Shown: piece after piece, positions 10,301-20,100 of the stretch
How the letters are laid out: every line of letters starts with the position of its first letter
Numbering within the stretch: the first letter of the stretch is position 1
From: Euborellia annulipes
Taxonomy: Eukaryota; Arthropoda; Insecta; Dermaptera; Anisolabididae
Length of the DNA: 64,000 bases
NCBI GenBank assembly: GCA_023213315.1
Contig: JAKCPI010026338.1
Coordinates: 1 to 64,000, forward strand
Direction of reading: 5' to 3'
Notes under the pieces: model-generated
Database searches by the model: none
The model's input: the letters and a program-made list of their open reading frames with translations, nothing else
What the model was told of the DNA's origin: nothing
Position numbers and translations under genes: made by a program

Positions 10301-13300
10301 CAGACAGACAGACCATGTCGCGAAAACCACTTTTTTGGATTCAGGGGACCTCAAAACGTGAAGATCCATCATAATCTCGACATCGAATTTTTGACATGAA
10401 ACCAATACTTTCTCTCTATATATTAACATATATATAGAGGTACGAGAAAGTAAAAATGATAACCGTTATTATGAAAATATATATATTGGGGTCCATGCAT
10501 TATTATTTAAGCCATTTGGTATCCAAAATTTCTTTTTGAAATAATCTTTATTTGAACCACCTAGCTGGAAAGTTATCAAAATAGTTGTGAAGATTGGAAC
10601 AATTGACAAATTGGAATGTAAACACTTTATTAAATCTTGTTTATCCCCTCGGGCTTGGTTTAGTTAGTAGCGTGCCTGCCTTCTATACCAAGGGTAGCGG
10701 GTTCGAATCCCAGGCAGTCCCAAGATTTTATTTAAACCATTTGGATACCAAATAGCTTGAATAAGAATGCCTGGGACCCCAAATATATAGAGTAAGGTGG
10801 GGCAAAAGCCCGAATCCTCATTTTAAAATCCCAGCTAGACTTGGCGTTGTTCTAAACAACTTTGTTAGGTTGGTAACAACAAGAATAGATGATGATTCGA
10901 AATTCAATAACGTGTTTGAAGCCGATTGTTAACAAGGAGCAAAGTTATGTTTTTTTCACCTTACATCTAATATTTATGGAAATTCTCATGGTTGCAACAT
11001 GTACCAGCATGCACTTTTCTAACTATCTAATGTCTTTGATTGCAAGCTGATAACCCTAAATAAATATTTTAAAACATTTTTCTTCTCTACAGTTAACAAT
11101 AAAAATTTTTTGTAACACTTCGATGAAAATAGCTAAATGGGGCAAAAGTCCGCGGCCTCGACGGGGCAAAAATCCCTATGGATCTCCATTGGAACCAATG
11201 TCACCCAATGGTATTCGAGTTTCTAATACCCCTACCTAGTAGTTTCTCGGATTAATGAGCCTAGGAAAACGAGCACGACCCGAAATGTTGCAGGTTATGA
11301 ACTTCAATCTTAGGGTGCGTACACACCTGCGCTCTGCTCCGCTCGCGAGCAGTTCGCGGCTCGTGTTCGTTGCTCGTTCCATTTTCATTGAAATTATTCA
11401 TTTTGACGAACCTGCTGCGATCCAAAGAAAAGTCACGAACATTTTAATTAATTTGGAATTTTTATTATTAATTATTTATAATTATTAATCGCAAATAGAT
11501 TGTGTTGCTGAGCGCGCCTAATTACTAATAAAAAACATTTAAATTATTTGGTGTAGATAATAATGTCTCTGAGGCGAGATAGAGAAAACGCTCTTGCCGT
11601 TTCGGTTATGAGTGGTGCTTTTTTGCTAATGGCAAGTTTGTCAAAAAAGAAAAGGAGACGACGACGTTGGTGGTATACTAATCTATTTAAAAAACAGAAT
11701 GGTAGTGAACTTGTGATGTCAACAAATAAGCGGTCAATATAAGAATTTTACTCGAATGTCAGAGATTATTTGTCAAGTCTATTTAATATAAAAATAATAA
11801 ATTTAAGGATCAGGAAGATGTATGGCAGCCAGCAAATGATAAAAAATCTATTTGATTATCGTCGACGTTTCGGGATCACGTCGATCCCATCTTCAGGACC
11901 TACGGTCATCAAGACATTTTTATTTGGTGTTAATTCGGCAAAATACAAACAATTCTTACAAACATTTTTTATAAAAAACAAAACACTTACGATACGATTT
12001 TGTTTTTTATAAAAAATGTTTGTAAGAATTGTGTGTATTTTGCCGAATTAACACCAAATAAAAATGTCTTGATGACCGTAGGTCCTGAAGATGGGATCGA
12101 CGTGATCCCGAAACGTCGACGATAATCAAATGGATTTTTTATCATTTGCTGGCTGCCATACATCTTCCTGATCCTTATATATTGCCACTCAGCCATCGAA
12201 ATTCTTCTATTTAAAATAATAAATTTTAATATCAATTTATATTTTATATAATTTTTTTTTTTATTAAACCCGATCCTTTGAAAATATTTGATTAATTCTT
12301 CATTTATTGAAAACTGATATTGAAATTTACTTAAAAAATACTATATAAAATCATCATAGGCCTATATTTTAAGGAAATAATATACATATAATTAACCTCC
12401 CTGGTCTCTGAGGGACATAGAAGATGATAATATTAAAAAAAATATTTAAATAATGATTTAGAGAAGACTTATAAAGGCTAAAAGTAGGTCTATTTTATAT
12501 TTTGCTCGCGAGCCGCTCGCGGCACCGCAGCGCGCCGTCCAAATCTGAGCCGCGAACCATCAAAGGGTTTGTCGAAAAAGCCGACAAGAGATGGATCGCG
12601 GCGAGCAGCTCGCGAGCGACTCTCGAGCAGCTCGCGAGCATCTCAAAACCCGTACACATCTAACGAACATGGTGCTCGCGAGCGGAGCAGAGCGCAGGTG
12701 TGTACGCACCCTTACTGGGGACTAATTGTTATTATGCCTATTGTGTATTTCTAATAAATAAAATAAATACATAAAAAAACCTATACCTAATGTATTTCTT
12801 ATTAAGTCTTTTGTATACCCTGGTTCGAGAGGTTGTTCGCTGCAGGGGCAATTGTTTGCACCTAAGGACTTTTGCCCAGCTAGTGCGGACTTTTACCCTG
12901 CTCGGTGGGGCAAAAGTCCGCAAATGAAAATTTTTGTTTAAATACCTCTCCTACTCTTATGCTACCGAATTGGAAACCAAAAAAATTATGTAAGATAGCC
13001 AATTAACCAGGCTTTCAAGGGATGTTCCTATTTTTATTGTATCTTTCATAGGAAGGTCAAAAAAAATTCCCAAACAAAAACTGCGGACTTTTGCCCCACC
13101 TTACTCTATATTATAAAAATAACGGTTTTGGATAAAGTCTTATATGGCCTAAGTTGCCGAAAAGACTGTGTGCATGTGTGTGTGAGTGTGAAGGTGAATA
13201 AGAAAAAAGTGCAAGTGAAAAAAAAAAATAATCTTGTTTATATTTTTGAAATTTTTTAAGTTTTGGTAAAAAAAAAAAAAATAATTTTTTTAAATTAATT

Positions 13301-13783
13301 ATTTTAATTTATAATATTTATTTAAATTATGGGTAATAATATCAATTTTTAGTTTTGCCCTAGGACTTGGTCTAGAAGTTAGCATGCTACTCTTCTAAAC
13401 CAAGGGTCGTGGGTTCAGACCCCAGGTAATCCGATGATTTTATTTAAGCCATTTGGATACCAAATGGCTGATTAAATATTTCGATGGGCCGCGTTCCGAA
13501 ATCGTTCGGATCGCTAAGTAGAATTTGGGTCGAGCATAGTCTAGCCCAAATAGTCAAAATTTAATTAAGTACGCAGATATATAGCCGAGCCCACATCTCA
13601 GGTTATCATCGAAAAACTTAGAGTTGCATTTAAAATGTCAAAGACTAGGCCAAATAAGGCGAAATATGGAACGAAAATCATTAAATTAAATTTACTCACA
13701 GCAGATACGAGTATTTTAATATTAATTTTTCCAAATAGAATAACTATAGTTAATAGTAATATAAATTTATATAGAGATTCCAT
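4329..13783 (-). CDS. Gene A: secreted DUF1091-like protein, four exons
   Basis: Exons read on the minus strand: 13783-13700 (28 codons), 9721-9557 (55), 8320-8161 (53 if corrected) and 4499-4329 (56 plus stop). All junctions are GT/AG and phase 0; exon 1 ends at a GTGAGT donor. Exon 1 is a hydrophobic signal peptide (MESLYKFILLL...). Exon 3 carries Cys, an adjacent Cys-Cys pair and a Cys-Pro-Ile end; exon 4 begins Gly-Tyr-Tyr and contains Leu-Pro-Pro. This layout matches genes B and C here and resembles insect DUF1091/CheB-like ML-superfamily proteins, which are secreted and thought to bind lipids or pheromones; no function is proven. Exon 3 has 160 rather than 159 bases: an extra A in an A8 run (minus strand, 8292-8299) shifts the frame, so the gene is either decaying or carries an assembly error. 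Introns are filled with transposons. Joining exons across the 3.9-kb first intron is inference from phase, order and homology. Confidence 0.6.
4589..4855. mobile_element. Palindromic element with two head-to-head tRNA-like units
   Basis: The plus-strand tRNA-like unit 4735-4805 begins GTGCTGTGGTCTAGTGG (A box) and has GTGGTTCAACTCC (B box); its acceptor arms GTGCTGT and GCGGCAC can pair. A second unit on the minus strand (4642 to about 4715) has AGTTCGACTCCC. Both end in the same outward CGGCGGCACACCCTTATT. AT-rich inverted flanks extend the symmetry to 4589 and 4855. Confidence 0.65.
5128..5790. repeat. Family B foldback derivative split by a hAT MITE
   Basis: The left piece (5128-5242) is the inverted 3' end joined to the 5' hairpin half; the right piece (5512-5790) is the plus-oriented 3' half. 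Between them is the MITE 5243-5511. Other short fragments of the family: 3777-3850, 27187-27480, 28520-28738, 29307-29440, 40280-40310 with 40579-40610, 42065-42140 and 60785-61040. Confidence 0.65.
5243..5511. mobile_element. hAT MITE family D
   Basis: Termini CAAGGGCGGATAC / GGATCCGCACTTG, 8-bp duplication TGACAAGC (5235-5242, 5512-5519), long G and C runs. The interior carries a degenerate family B hairpin. Confidence 0.9.
6082..6335 (+). mobile_element. SINE (tRNA-derived, family S)
   Basis: tRNA-like head GCCCTCGGGGTTTGGTGTAG with B box GGGTTCGGACCCC, then an internal hairpin (about 6165-6200, AAGCCATTTGG / CCAAATGGCTT type), the GGCCTAAGTTGCCGAAAAG module, a (GTGTGA)n stretch and poly-A. 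It serves as the reference for the other copies. Confidence 0.85.
6386..6592 (-). mobile_element. SINE family S, truncated head
   Basis: Minus-strand copy with poly-A (plus-strand poly-T), GGCAACTCAGGCCATTTAAG module and hairpin body, breaking off inside the B box. Confidence 0.8.
6737..7290 (-). mobile_element. SINE family S split by the tRNA palindrome
   Basis: Tail part 6737-6868 and head part 7153-7290 form one minus-strand SINE interrupted by the insertion at 6869-7141. Confidence 0.85.
6869..7141. mobile_element. Second tRNA-like palindrome, inserted in a SINE
   Basis: 273 bp flanked by an 11-bp direct repeat, TATCAATTTAG (6858-6868, 7142-7152). Arms of about 88 bp (6869-6957 and 7013-7100) are essentially perfect inverted copies. 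The minus strand carries a full tRNA-like unit (GTACTGTGGTCCAAC ... GTGGTGCAACTCCC ... GGTAC); the plus strand carries only its 3' half. Related in sequence to 4589-4855. Confidence 0.7.
7399..8090 (+). mobile_element. 3' fragment of a second LINE (C-terminal RT domain)
   Basis: The 192-codon frame 7399-7977 holds only the C-terminal part of a LINE polyprotein. It reads Leu-Tyr-Lys-Val-Gln-Ile-Arg-Pro-Cys-Leu-Glu-Tyr, then Gln-Arg-Arg-Ala-Ile-Arg-Leu-Ile-Gly-Asp, then Trp-Asn-Lys-Leu-Pro-Ala, ending with a typical Phe-Lys-Ser-Asn-Leu-Asn tail. The catalytic RT domain is absent. About 110 bp of 3' UTR follow. It is 5'-truncated and lies in intron 3 of gene A, about 70 bp from exon 3. It differs from the LINE at 57.8 kb. 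Confidence 0.8.
8353..9523 (-). mobile_element. Helitron-like element with 123-bp tandem units, in intron 2 of gene A
   Basis: On the minus strand it begins TCATACTTAATAA after an A. Near its end it has CGAGACGCCGCCCGCCAGGG, shared with the Helitron at 2838-2857, then a GGCGCGGCGAAGCCGCGCC hairpin (about 8361-8383), ending CTTG before T rather than the usual CTAG. About five units of about 123 bp fill 8660-9300. A related 5' end lies at 24871-24943. Confidence 0.55.
9768..10456 (+). repeat. Family B repeat, full length (about 690 bp)
   Basis: Begins with an 80-bp hairpin (9768-9851: CTGGTGTGACTGGCG ... GTCTCACCAG), continues through an AT-rich body, a (CAGA)n microsatellite and the module CATGTCGCGAAAACCAC, and ends with a second hairpin (CTTTCTCTCTATATAT ... 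GAGAAAG). The most abundant repeat in the window. No coding frame shared between copies and no clear target duplication. It lies in intron 1 of gene A, within 50 bp of exon 2. Confidence 0.85.
11563..11742 (+). pseudogene. Harbinger transposase N-terminal remnant
   Basis: 59 codons beginning MSLRRDRENALAV and containing Lys-Lys-Lys followed by five Arg and Trp-Trp-Tyr-Thr-Asn. This resembles the Arg-rich, Trp-containing segment that precedes the catalytic domain in PIF/Harbinger transposases. The DDE domain is absent; the frame stops at TAA 11740-11742. Confidence 0.45.
11807..12205. mobile_element. Element S: long palindrome, possibly Penelope-derived
   Basis: Arms of about 185 bp (about 11807-11990 and 12001-12175) are near-perfect inverted copies about a loop of about 15 bp. 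AAAATAATAAATTTA-like repeats flank it. Each arm holds CTGAAGATGGGATCG ... GATCCCGAAAC, resembling the hammerhead core of Penelope-like terminal repeats. Confidence 0.45.
13360..13475 (+). mobile_element. SINE family S, tail lost
   Basis: Head CCTAGGACTTGGTCTAGAAG, B box GGGTTCAGACCCC and hairpin, ending at about 13475. It lies just downstream of gene A exon 1, in intron 1. Confidence 0.75.
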
Positions 13784-13837
13784 TTTTTTTCAACCTAAAT
13801 AAGAACAGAAAAGTACTAATATGATCCTAATGTAGTT

Positions 13838-13884
13838 GTATATATTTATTATTTATTATATTAAACTTAATATCCGGGAAATGA
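13838..13884 (-). promoter_or_regulatory. Gene A promoter: TATA and CCCGG element
   Basis: On the minus strand TCATTTCCCGGATA (13871-13884) is followed by TATATA (about 13838-13845), with ATG at 13783. Confidence 0.55.
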
Positions 13885-14015
13885 ACTTAAACGCATCCTA
13901 AATTAATTAAATTAAATAAGATATAATCTATAATGGATAAATAGTAAAATGGTGGTCTATTATTGTGAGGCGGATGCTGTGTTTGAACAATTTCCCGATG
14001 AAAATTTTGCACCCT

Positions 14016-14201
14016 CATGGGCGTAACTAGGGAATTTGGCTGGGGGGGGGGGCATGGGACCAGCCCTTCTCGCTGTGGGGGCCATGGAATCAGCTTTCCT
14101 CCGGAGGGCCTGGAAAGTTCCATATTTTCTCAATTTTTCTTGGGGCAGGGAGCTTTCTGGGGGGGTGGCCAGGCCCCCCGGCAGCCCTAGTTACGCCTAT
14201 G
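14016..14201. mobile_element. hAT MITE family C
   Basis: CATGGGCGTAACTAGG termini with perfect 8-bp duplication TGCACCCT (14008-14015, 14202-14209). G- and C-rich interior. Confidence 0.9.
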
Positions 14202-14383
14202 TGCACCCTATAGAGACATTAATGAGAATAACCAGACAAAGCTGTCTCATTCCTGGTAGAAAATGGTGGACGGTTTTTAAAGAAGCCTTAAAATCCCTAG
14301 ATGCCCTCAGTAACCGAGATGATAAATAAAAAAAAAAAACATTGCATTGCATATTCAATTAAAAATGTTTTGCAAACAAAAAA

Positions 14384-15031
14384 AAAATCTGGTGTGACTG
14401 GCGCACAGCACACAACTTTCTCTTACCTTCGGTAATCGAAAGTTGTGTTCTATGCTTGTCACACCAGATTTTTCGTGTCGACATATATTTAGTTTCCGCC
14501 AATATATTAGAATTCAAGATGGAAAATTTATAAAAATGAGAAAATATTTATATTTTGTTACCATGGCAACCATTTCTCCTATTCTTCCTATGAAGTACAA
14601 GAGTAAAGTGTGCTTCAAACAATTTTGAGAGCAAAACGAGAATATACATTTGAAAGTGAATCTAAAAAATAATTGATTTTTGAATTTTAATCAAAATCGT
14701 TAGAGCGAATTTTGAGAAAATCGAAAAAAAAAATGAAAAAGTACATCAGTAAAGTACTAGTTCTCTTTGGCCAATTTTGATTAAAAGCTTATTTTCACGC
14801 CCTAGGCGGGTGACTAACTTAAATATAAAATTTCAACCTCATAGCTCAATTCCTTCATGCTTAAAATTGAACACACACAGACAGACCATGTCGCGAAAAC
14901 CACTTTTTTGGATTCAGGGGACTTCAAAACGTGTATATCCATCAAAATCTCGACATCGAATTTTTGACATGAATCCAATACTTTCTCTCTATATATATAT
15001 TACATATATACATAGGTAAGAGAAAGTAAAA
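14384..15031 (+). repeat. Family B repeat, near full length
   Basis: 5' hairpin at 14388-14470, body, and 3' hairpin ending GGTAAGAGAAAGT. Confidence 0.85.
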
Positions 15032-15259
15032 AGTAATGTATAAAGCAGTGCGCAACAAAAGTGGAGACGGGTTAGAACCCCCCCCTCCCAGAAGAGAAGA
15101 TCCAGCGTTTCTCAACCAATAAAAAAAACATTGTTTGAGGATAAAGACTTTTTTTTTTTTAAAATAAACTAAGCCGAGCCCACAACTTTGCCCACCTACT
15201 ATTCAAGAAAAAAATAAAAGCTTTTCAGTTCTTGGCCTCTACCCCTAGTTTATGTACTA

Positions 15260-15480
15260 CCACTTTTTTTTTTTTTTTTTTTTTTATTTAATTAAATGGC
15301 CGTCGGTAAACCCATTTGGCCAATGGCAAAGTAAGTGTGTTTCAGATATAGGAACCCGAGAAAAAAAAAAATTTTTAACCGGGGCATATATCTGACTTCT
15401 TATTCTCCGAGATCCTTATACACTGGTTCACAAATTGTAAATGTGACCAGCGATTCTGGTCTCGGTACTACCACTTTTAA
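15260..15480 (+). repeat. Repeat family T
   Basis: AATGGCC, CAATGGCAAAGTAAGTG and ACTTCTTATTCTCCGAGAT modules also occur, in order, at 44985-45170. Noncoding. Confidence 0.6.
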
Positions 15481-15481
15481 A

Positions 15482-15929
15482 AAATTTTCAATAAAAAAAT
15501 TGAATAAATTAATAGGGAAATCCCTATAAGGCCCCAATTAGAACTCAATCGGGAAATTCTCAGGAAAATAAACTAACTTATAATCAGTTTCTCCCAATTG
15601 GGTTCTGTGTAGAAAAATATGCAGAAAAGTCCCAGTTTTAAACGAACAGAAAGAGTGGCAAAATGTGTAAATATTACAGCAATGACAAGCGAAACGAACA
15701 AACCTAATATATAATAATTCTCAAATATTAAGTGATGGGCTATGTGTAACAAAAGACATCTATTGAGCCTCGAGAAGGAAGCCAATTCTCATCATCTACG
15801 CATGCGTGAACACATTTTATTTATTCCAAAGAAGATAGATACTACAGCAAATATTTTGTATAAGTTTTTATTTTAATGTTGGGATTTCCCATTTAGGTCC
15901 CATACAGAACCCATTTGGGAAAAACTGAC
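15482..15929. other. No gene; diverged direct repeat before the BEL element
   Basis: GGGAAATCCC-led stretch at 15523 and GGGATTTCCC-led stretch at about 15880 share a diverged 42-bp pattern. Otherwise nothing recognised. Confidence 0.4.
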
Positions 15930-16707
15930 TGTTCATGCCAACACCAGTTTAGCAATTGGCATATTATGAAAATAAACAATGTTAATTCACCTGATCTCTA
16001 AAAGAAATACAGATGAACCCACCTTGGACAGGAATTTTATTAAGCAAATAGGTTTTAAATAAGATAAGAAATAACGTGAAATTATAACAAAAAAAATAAA
16101 TTTATAAATAAAGAACGAAAAATAAATAAATAAAAAATGACAAAGAAAAAATATAAATTGAAAATCTTAAACCTAAATTTTATTATTAATTAAAAGTAAT
16201 GTCAATAATGAGGGGATAATTATAATTAAAAGATAGTAATCCGTGGTTTAAATAATGTCAGATATAGTTCGATCTTTGTTATTTAAATAAGGATGGATTG
16301 ACACAGGAAAAAAAGATTTGTTTAACTCATCTGTAATAATGTCTCCATTGCAGGCTGCTTTCCAAGTCTTTTCCTTCAGTCACAATTGTCAAATCAAATG
16401 AAGGTATTTGAAATGATCGGTCGCAATTACGATTTTAACGATTATAACATAGAACATTCAATAACATTAATAACATATGTTTTTTAACCAATAAACATTT
16501 GAGCTCAAACACGTGGCCTGGCCATGGGATTCATACAAAGACAAGAGAGAGATTGCATCATGAGGCTAGCATGTGGGCAGGGCCAAGAGTCGATTGTGAG
16601 ACTAGACATTCCAGTGACAGAATGAATTAGTACCATCACTCGCCGCTAGGAGTGCTCAATCTCAACAACATGGTCTCATTTATTCCCGGTTGATTTTGGC
16701 GTTAACA
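15930..16707 (-). repeat. 3' LTR of the BEL/Pao element
   Basis: 778-bp long terminal repeat, TG...CA ends. It carries seven As where the other LTR has six (about 16307-16316) and lacks one T present near 23041 in the other copy. Confidence 0.95.
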
Positions 16708-17197
16708 TCCACCGCCGGGTGAAATACCCCGTATTTCGCAATAAATGAATCCTCTTCCATGTCGGATAACATATATCTCGAGTCCGGTCCTTCGTCTCCA
16801 ACCGAGGGATGAAGATATCGAGATAGTGAACAATAATTGTCGGGAACACGTAACCCCGTGTAGGGACCCTTCGTCCGATTTCTAGATCACCGGGTCAGTG
16901 ATCAATCGGTAGCATGCCTAACCGTCAAGGGCGCTTATGCCTTGAAGATGACCTGTCCAAAAGGAGTGTCACCTGGCTAACGGTTTCATTTATTTAAGGC
17001 CACAATGGAGGGAGTGATTTGCGGGAGCACTTCACTTCACTGTTGTGTTCATTAAATATAAGACGAGTATATTAAATAATTAACATAAACATTCGAGATA
17101 ATAACATTTTAACATAGTGATCCATAGCGATAATACACAGAACATTTTAACATATATATATATAAGTGATGTAGTGGGAGAAATTGCTCAATGATAC

Positions 17198-20100
17198 CTA
17201 GAATTCCTCCATAGGTAGAGGAGAAAGCTTCGTAATGGGACGGATAATATTCCCATCTTTCGTCCTTACCTTGATGACTCGAGGAAGACCATCGGATCCC
17301 GGCAAGATCTCAAGGATTCTACCAATAGACCAAAACTGGGGAAGCGGCGACTTGTCCTTGATGAGGACAAGTTGTCCAACCTTCGGAGCAGTCAATGGAA
17401 GATGCCATTTTGGGCGTTTTTGGAGGGTGGATAGGTAATCCAGCTTCCAGCGAGACCAGAAATGAGATAGCATAGTTTGGACTAGTTTGTGGCGCTCATT
17501 TAGTGATACCGGATGAGCAGTTTGTCTATCAGGGAGATCTATTAAACTTTTTCCCATCAAAAAGTGACTAGGAGTAAGAACTTCCAGATCGTTTGGGTCC
17601 TGAGAGACGGGACATAGAGGTCGAGAGTTGAGGATGGCCTCAATTTTAGCGAGGAGGGTGGACATTTCTTCAAAGGTGAGATTGGTGGAGCCAATCACGC
17701 GTTTGAGGTGATACTTAACAGATTTCACGCCCGCTTCCCAAAGACCACCAAAATTAGGGGAATAAGGGGGAATGAACTTCCAGGACATTCTGTTCTCCGT
17801 TAAATATCTTTGAATTTCCGGTTCCTTGCTTTGAGATAGAAGGAAACGCAAATCAGATTGAATTTCTTTATTACTACTAACAAAGGTGGTACCGTTATCG
17901 GAGTGAAGCTCGCGAGGGCACCCACGCCTAGCTACGAACCTTTGTAGAGACATTAAAAAGGTTCGAGTAGTCAAGTCAGAGACTAGCTCGATATGAATTG
18001 CCTTTGTGGCGAAACATACGAATAAGGCAGCATAAGATTTTACCGGTCTGGCACCTCTTGTGCGTTTTACGTAAGTATATAGAGGGCCGAAAAAATCAAC
18101 ACCCGTGATATGAAATGGGGGATTTACATTGATACGGGTAGAAGGGAGGTTTGCCATTTGTTGGGACATTGCCTGAAATTTGAGTCGGGCACACCTCATG
18201 CATTGGTGAGTGATTGATCGGAAGAGTTTTCTACTTTGAACTATCCAGACTCTTCGTGATACAAACGACTGTAAGGCTTGAGGCCCACAATGCATATATT
18301 TTTCGTGCATATATCTAACATAAGCATGGACTGTATGATTATTTCTTGGGAGAAGTAGGGGGAATTTTTGATCATATGATAGCGCAGAGTGCTCCAGACG
18401 ACCACCTACTCGAAGTAGACCTTGATTATCAAGAAATGGGTTCAAGGACAAAAGTGAACTTTTCTTATTTATAGAAGTAGAATTTAATAGAGCCTGAATT
18501 TCGGTAGAGAAATGGAACGATTGTATTGTTTTAAACACAAATATTTCTGCATTCTCGAATTCCTCTACGGAAAATTGGGGATAAACTTGCGTGTTAAGTT
18601 TTACCTTAGTCTTTAAATAAGTCATCACACGACGAAAGGACATAACGAACTTTAACAACTTGGGGAAGGATGAAAATCGTTCAAAAAGCGTTTTCCAATA
18701 CGGTGTTTCAGTGGAAACCGAGTAAACCGTTGATTTGTTTTCCAATGAAGGAATAAGATCGTCATTGGTAGGAAGATCAGAAAAGGAATTCATTTCAAAG
18801 TGTTGTACTGGACCTGTTATCCACGAGGATTGAAGATATTCTGATACCGTTAGGCCACGCGAACAATGATCGGCTGGATTGAGTTCAGTCGGGACATGGT
18901 GCCAGTGTGCATTTGGCATTAACGATTGAATGTCATTAACACGATTAGCGACAAATGTCTTAAAAACATAAGGGGGTTTTCGAATCCAACTCAATACGAT
19001 CTCAGAATCAGAAAAACAGTAAATCGTTTGGATCTCGAAATCGAGCGAGGAAATAATAAAAGAAAGACTTTTCGCAAGAAGATGGGCGCCTAACAATTCA
19101 AGACGAGGAATTGATTGGACTTTGAGAGGGGCTACTCTTGCTTTGGAGTAGAGAAAATTGCTTGAGACAAGCTTGTTTTCTTTGTAGGCACAGACATATA
19201 TTATGCAACCATATGCCCTTTCACTACTATCACAATAGCCGTATAACTTATATACCGTAGCTAAAGGATGAGTGACTTGTCTACGAATCGAAATGTTTTG
19301 AACTTGAGAGATTTGATGTCGGAAATCCGACCATTGAGTTTGGAAATATTCCGGAACTGGGTCGTCCCAGTTGAGGGAAAGAGTCCACAGGTTTTGGAAC
19401 ATGATCTTGAATCGAATGACCACCGGGGTGAGCATTCCGAGAGGGTCAAATATTTTTTGTAATTCCGACAGCAATCCACGTTTGGTGAATTTTGTCATCG
19501 TGGGGAGATTAAAAGAGAAAGTGAAAATATCATGCGAAGGAATCCATTTTAATCCTAAAATCGAGGTTGTAGAATTAAATGATTTCGGATCATCAATTTT
19601 TATATAGAGTTGAGTGGTGTCGAGATACTCAAATAATTCAGGGGTATTGGTTGACCATTTATCCAATTCAAACTGAGCTGAACGCAGCACTTGGATAATT
19701 TCCTTAACTATCTGAGCCAAGGAATTAATGTCGTTGGCACCAATAAGGAAATCGTCGAGATAAGTTTGGTTTCTAATAGCATGGAAAGTGCGAGGAGATT
19801 CATGTTTGATAGAGTCTGCTAACATGAAAAGAGATCGAATAGCCAGATAGGGACTGCATGTTAAACCAAACGGGAGTCTTTTGAACCGAAAGGTATCGAT
19901 AGGCTTATGGATGTCATCTCTCCATAAAAATCGAAGGAAATCCCGAGAAGATTCATGGATTTCGATTTGTAAAAACATACCTATGATGTCCATGGTTACA
20001 ACATGGTTATACGAACGGAAGTTACTTAATAATCGGCGGATGTCATTTTGTAAAGTATCTCCTGGGTCGAGAATGTCGTTGAGGGAGACACCAGATGACG

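Larger units (their letters stand above)
11313..12711. mobile_element. Element R: PIF/Harbinger-like, nested in Q
   Basis: Inverted termini GGGTGCGTACACACCTGCGC and TTA duplications at 11310-11312 and 12712-12714. Repeated GCTCGCGAGC words lie near both ends. A small frame inside resembles the N-terminus of Harbinger transposase. Confidence 0.75.
10790..13106. mobile_element. Element Q: DNA transposon with GAGTAAGGTGGGGC ends
   Basis: Inverted termini GAGTAAGGTGGGGCAAAAG, flanked by TATA (or TA) on both sides, inserted in a SINE. The words GGGCAAAAGTCCGC and its complement recur inside both ends (about 11135-11175 and 12855-12920), like transposase-binding sites. No transposase was found. 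Confidence 0.7.
10643..13228 (+). mobile_element. SINE family S split by a nested transposon
   Basis: Head and hairpin at 10643-10789 (CCCTCGGGCTTGGTTTAG, B box GGGTTCGAATCCC); tail at 13107-13228 (AACGG, CCTAAGTTGCCGAAAAG, poly-A). The intervening 2.3 kb is element Q. A minus-strand SINE fragment precedes it at 10455-10530. Confidence 0.85.

Noticed and set aside
13598..13783. 61-codon hydrophobic frame as a stand-alone membrane peptide
   Set aside because: The first 28 codons end at a GTGAGT donor in the right phase and serve as exon 1 of gene A; the rest is intron.
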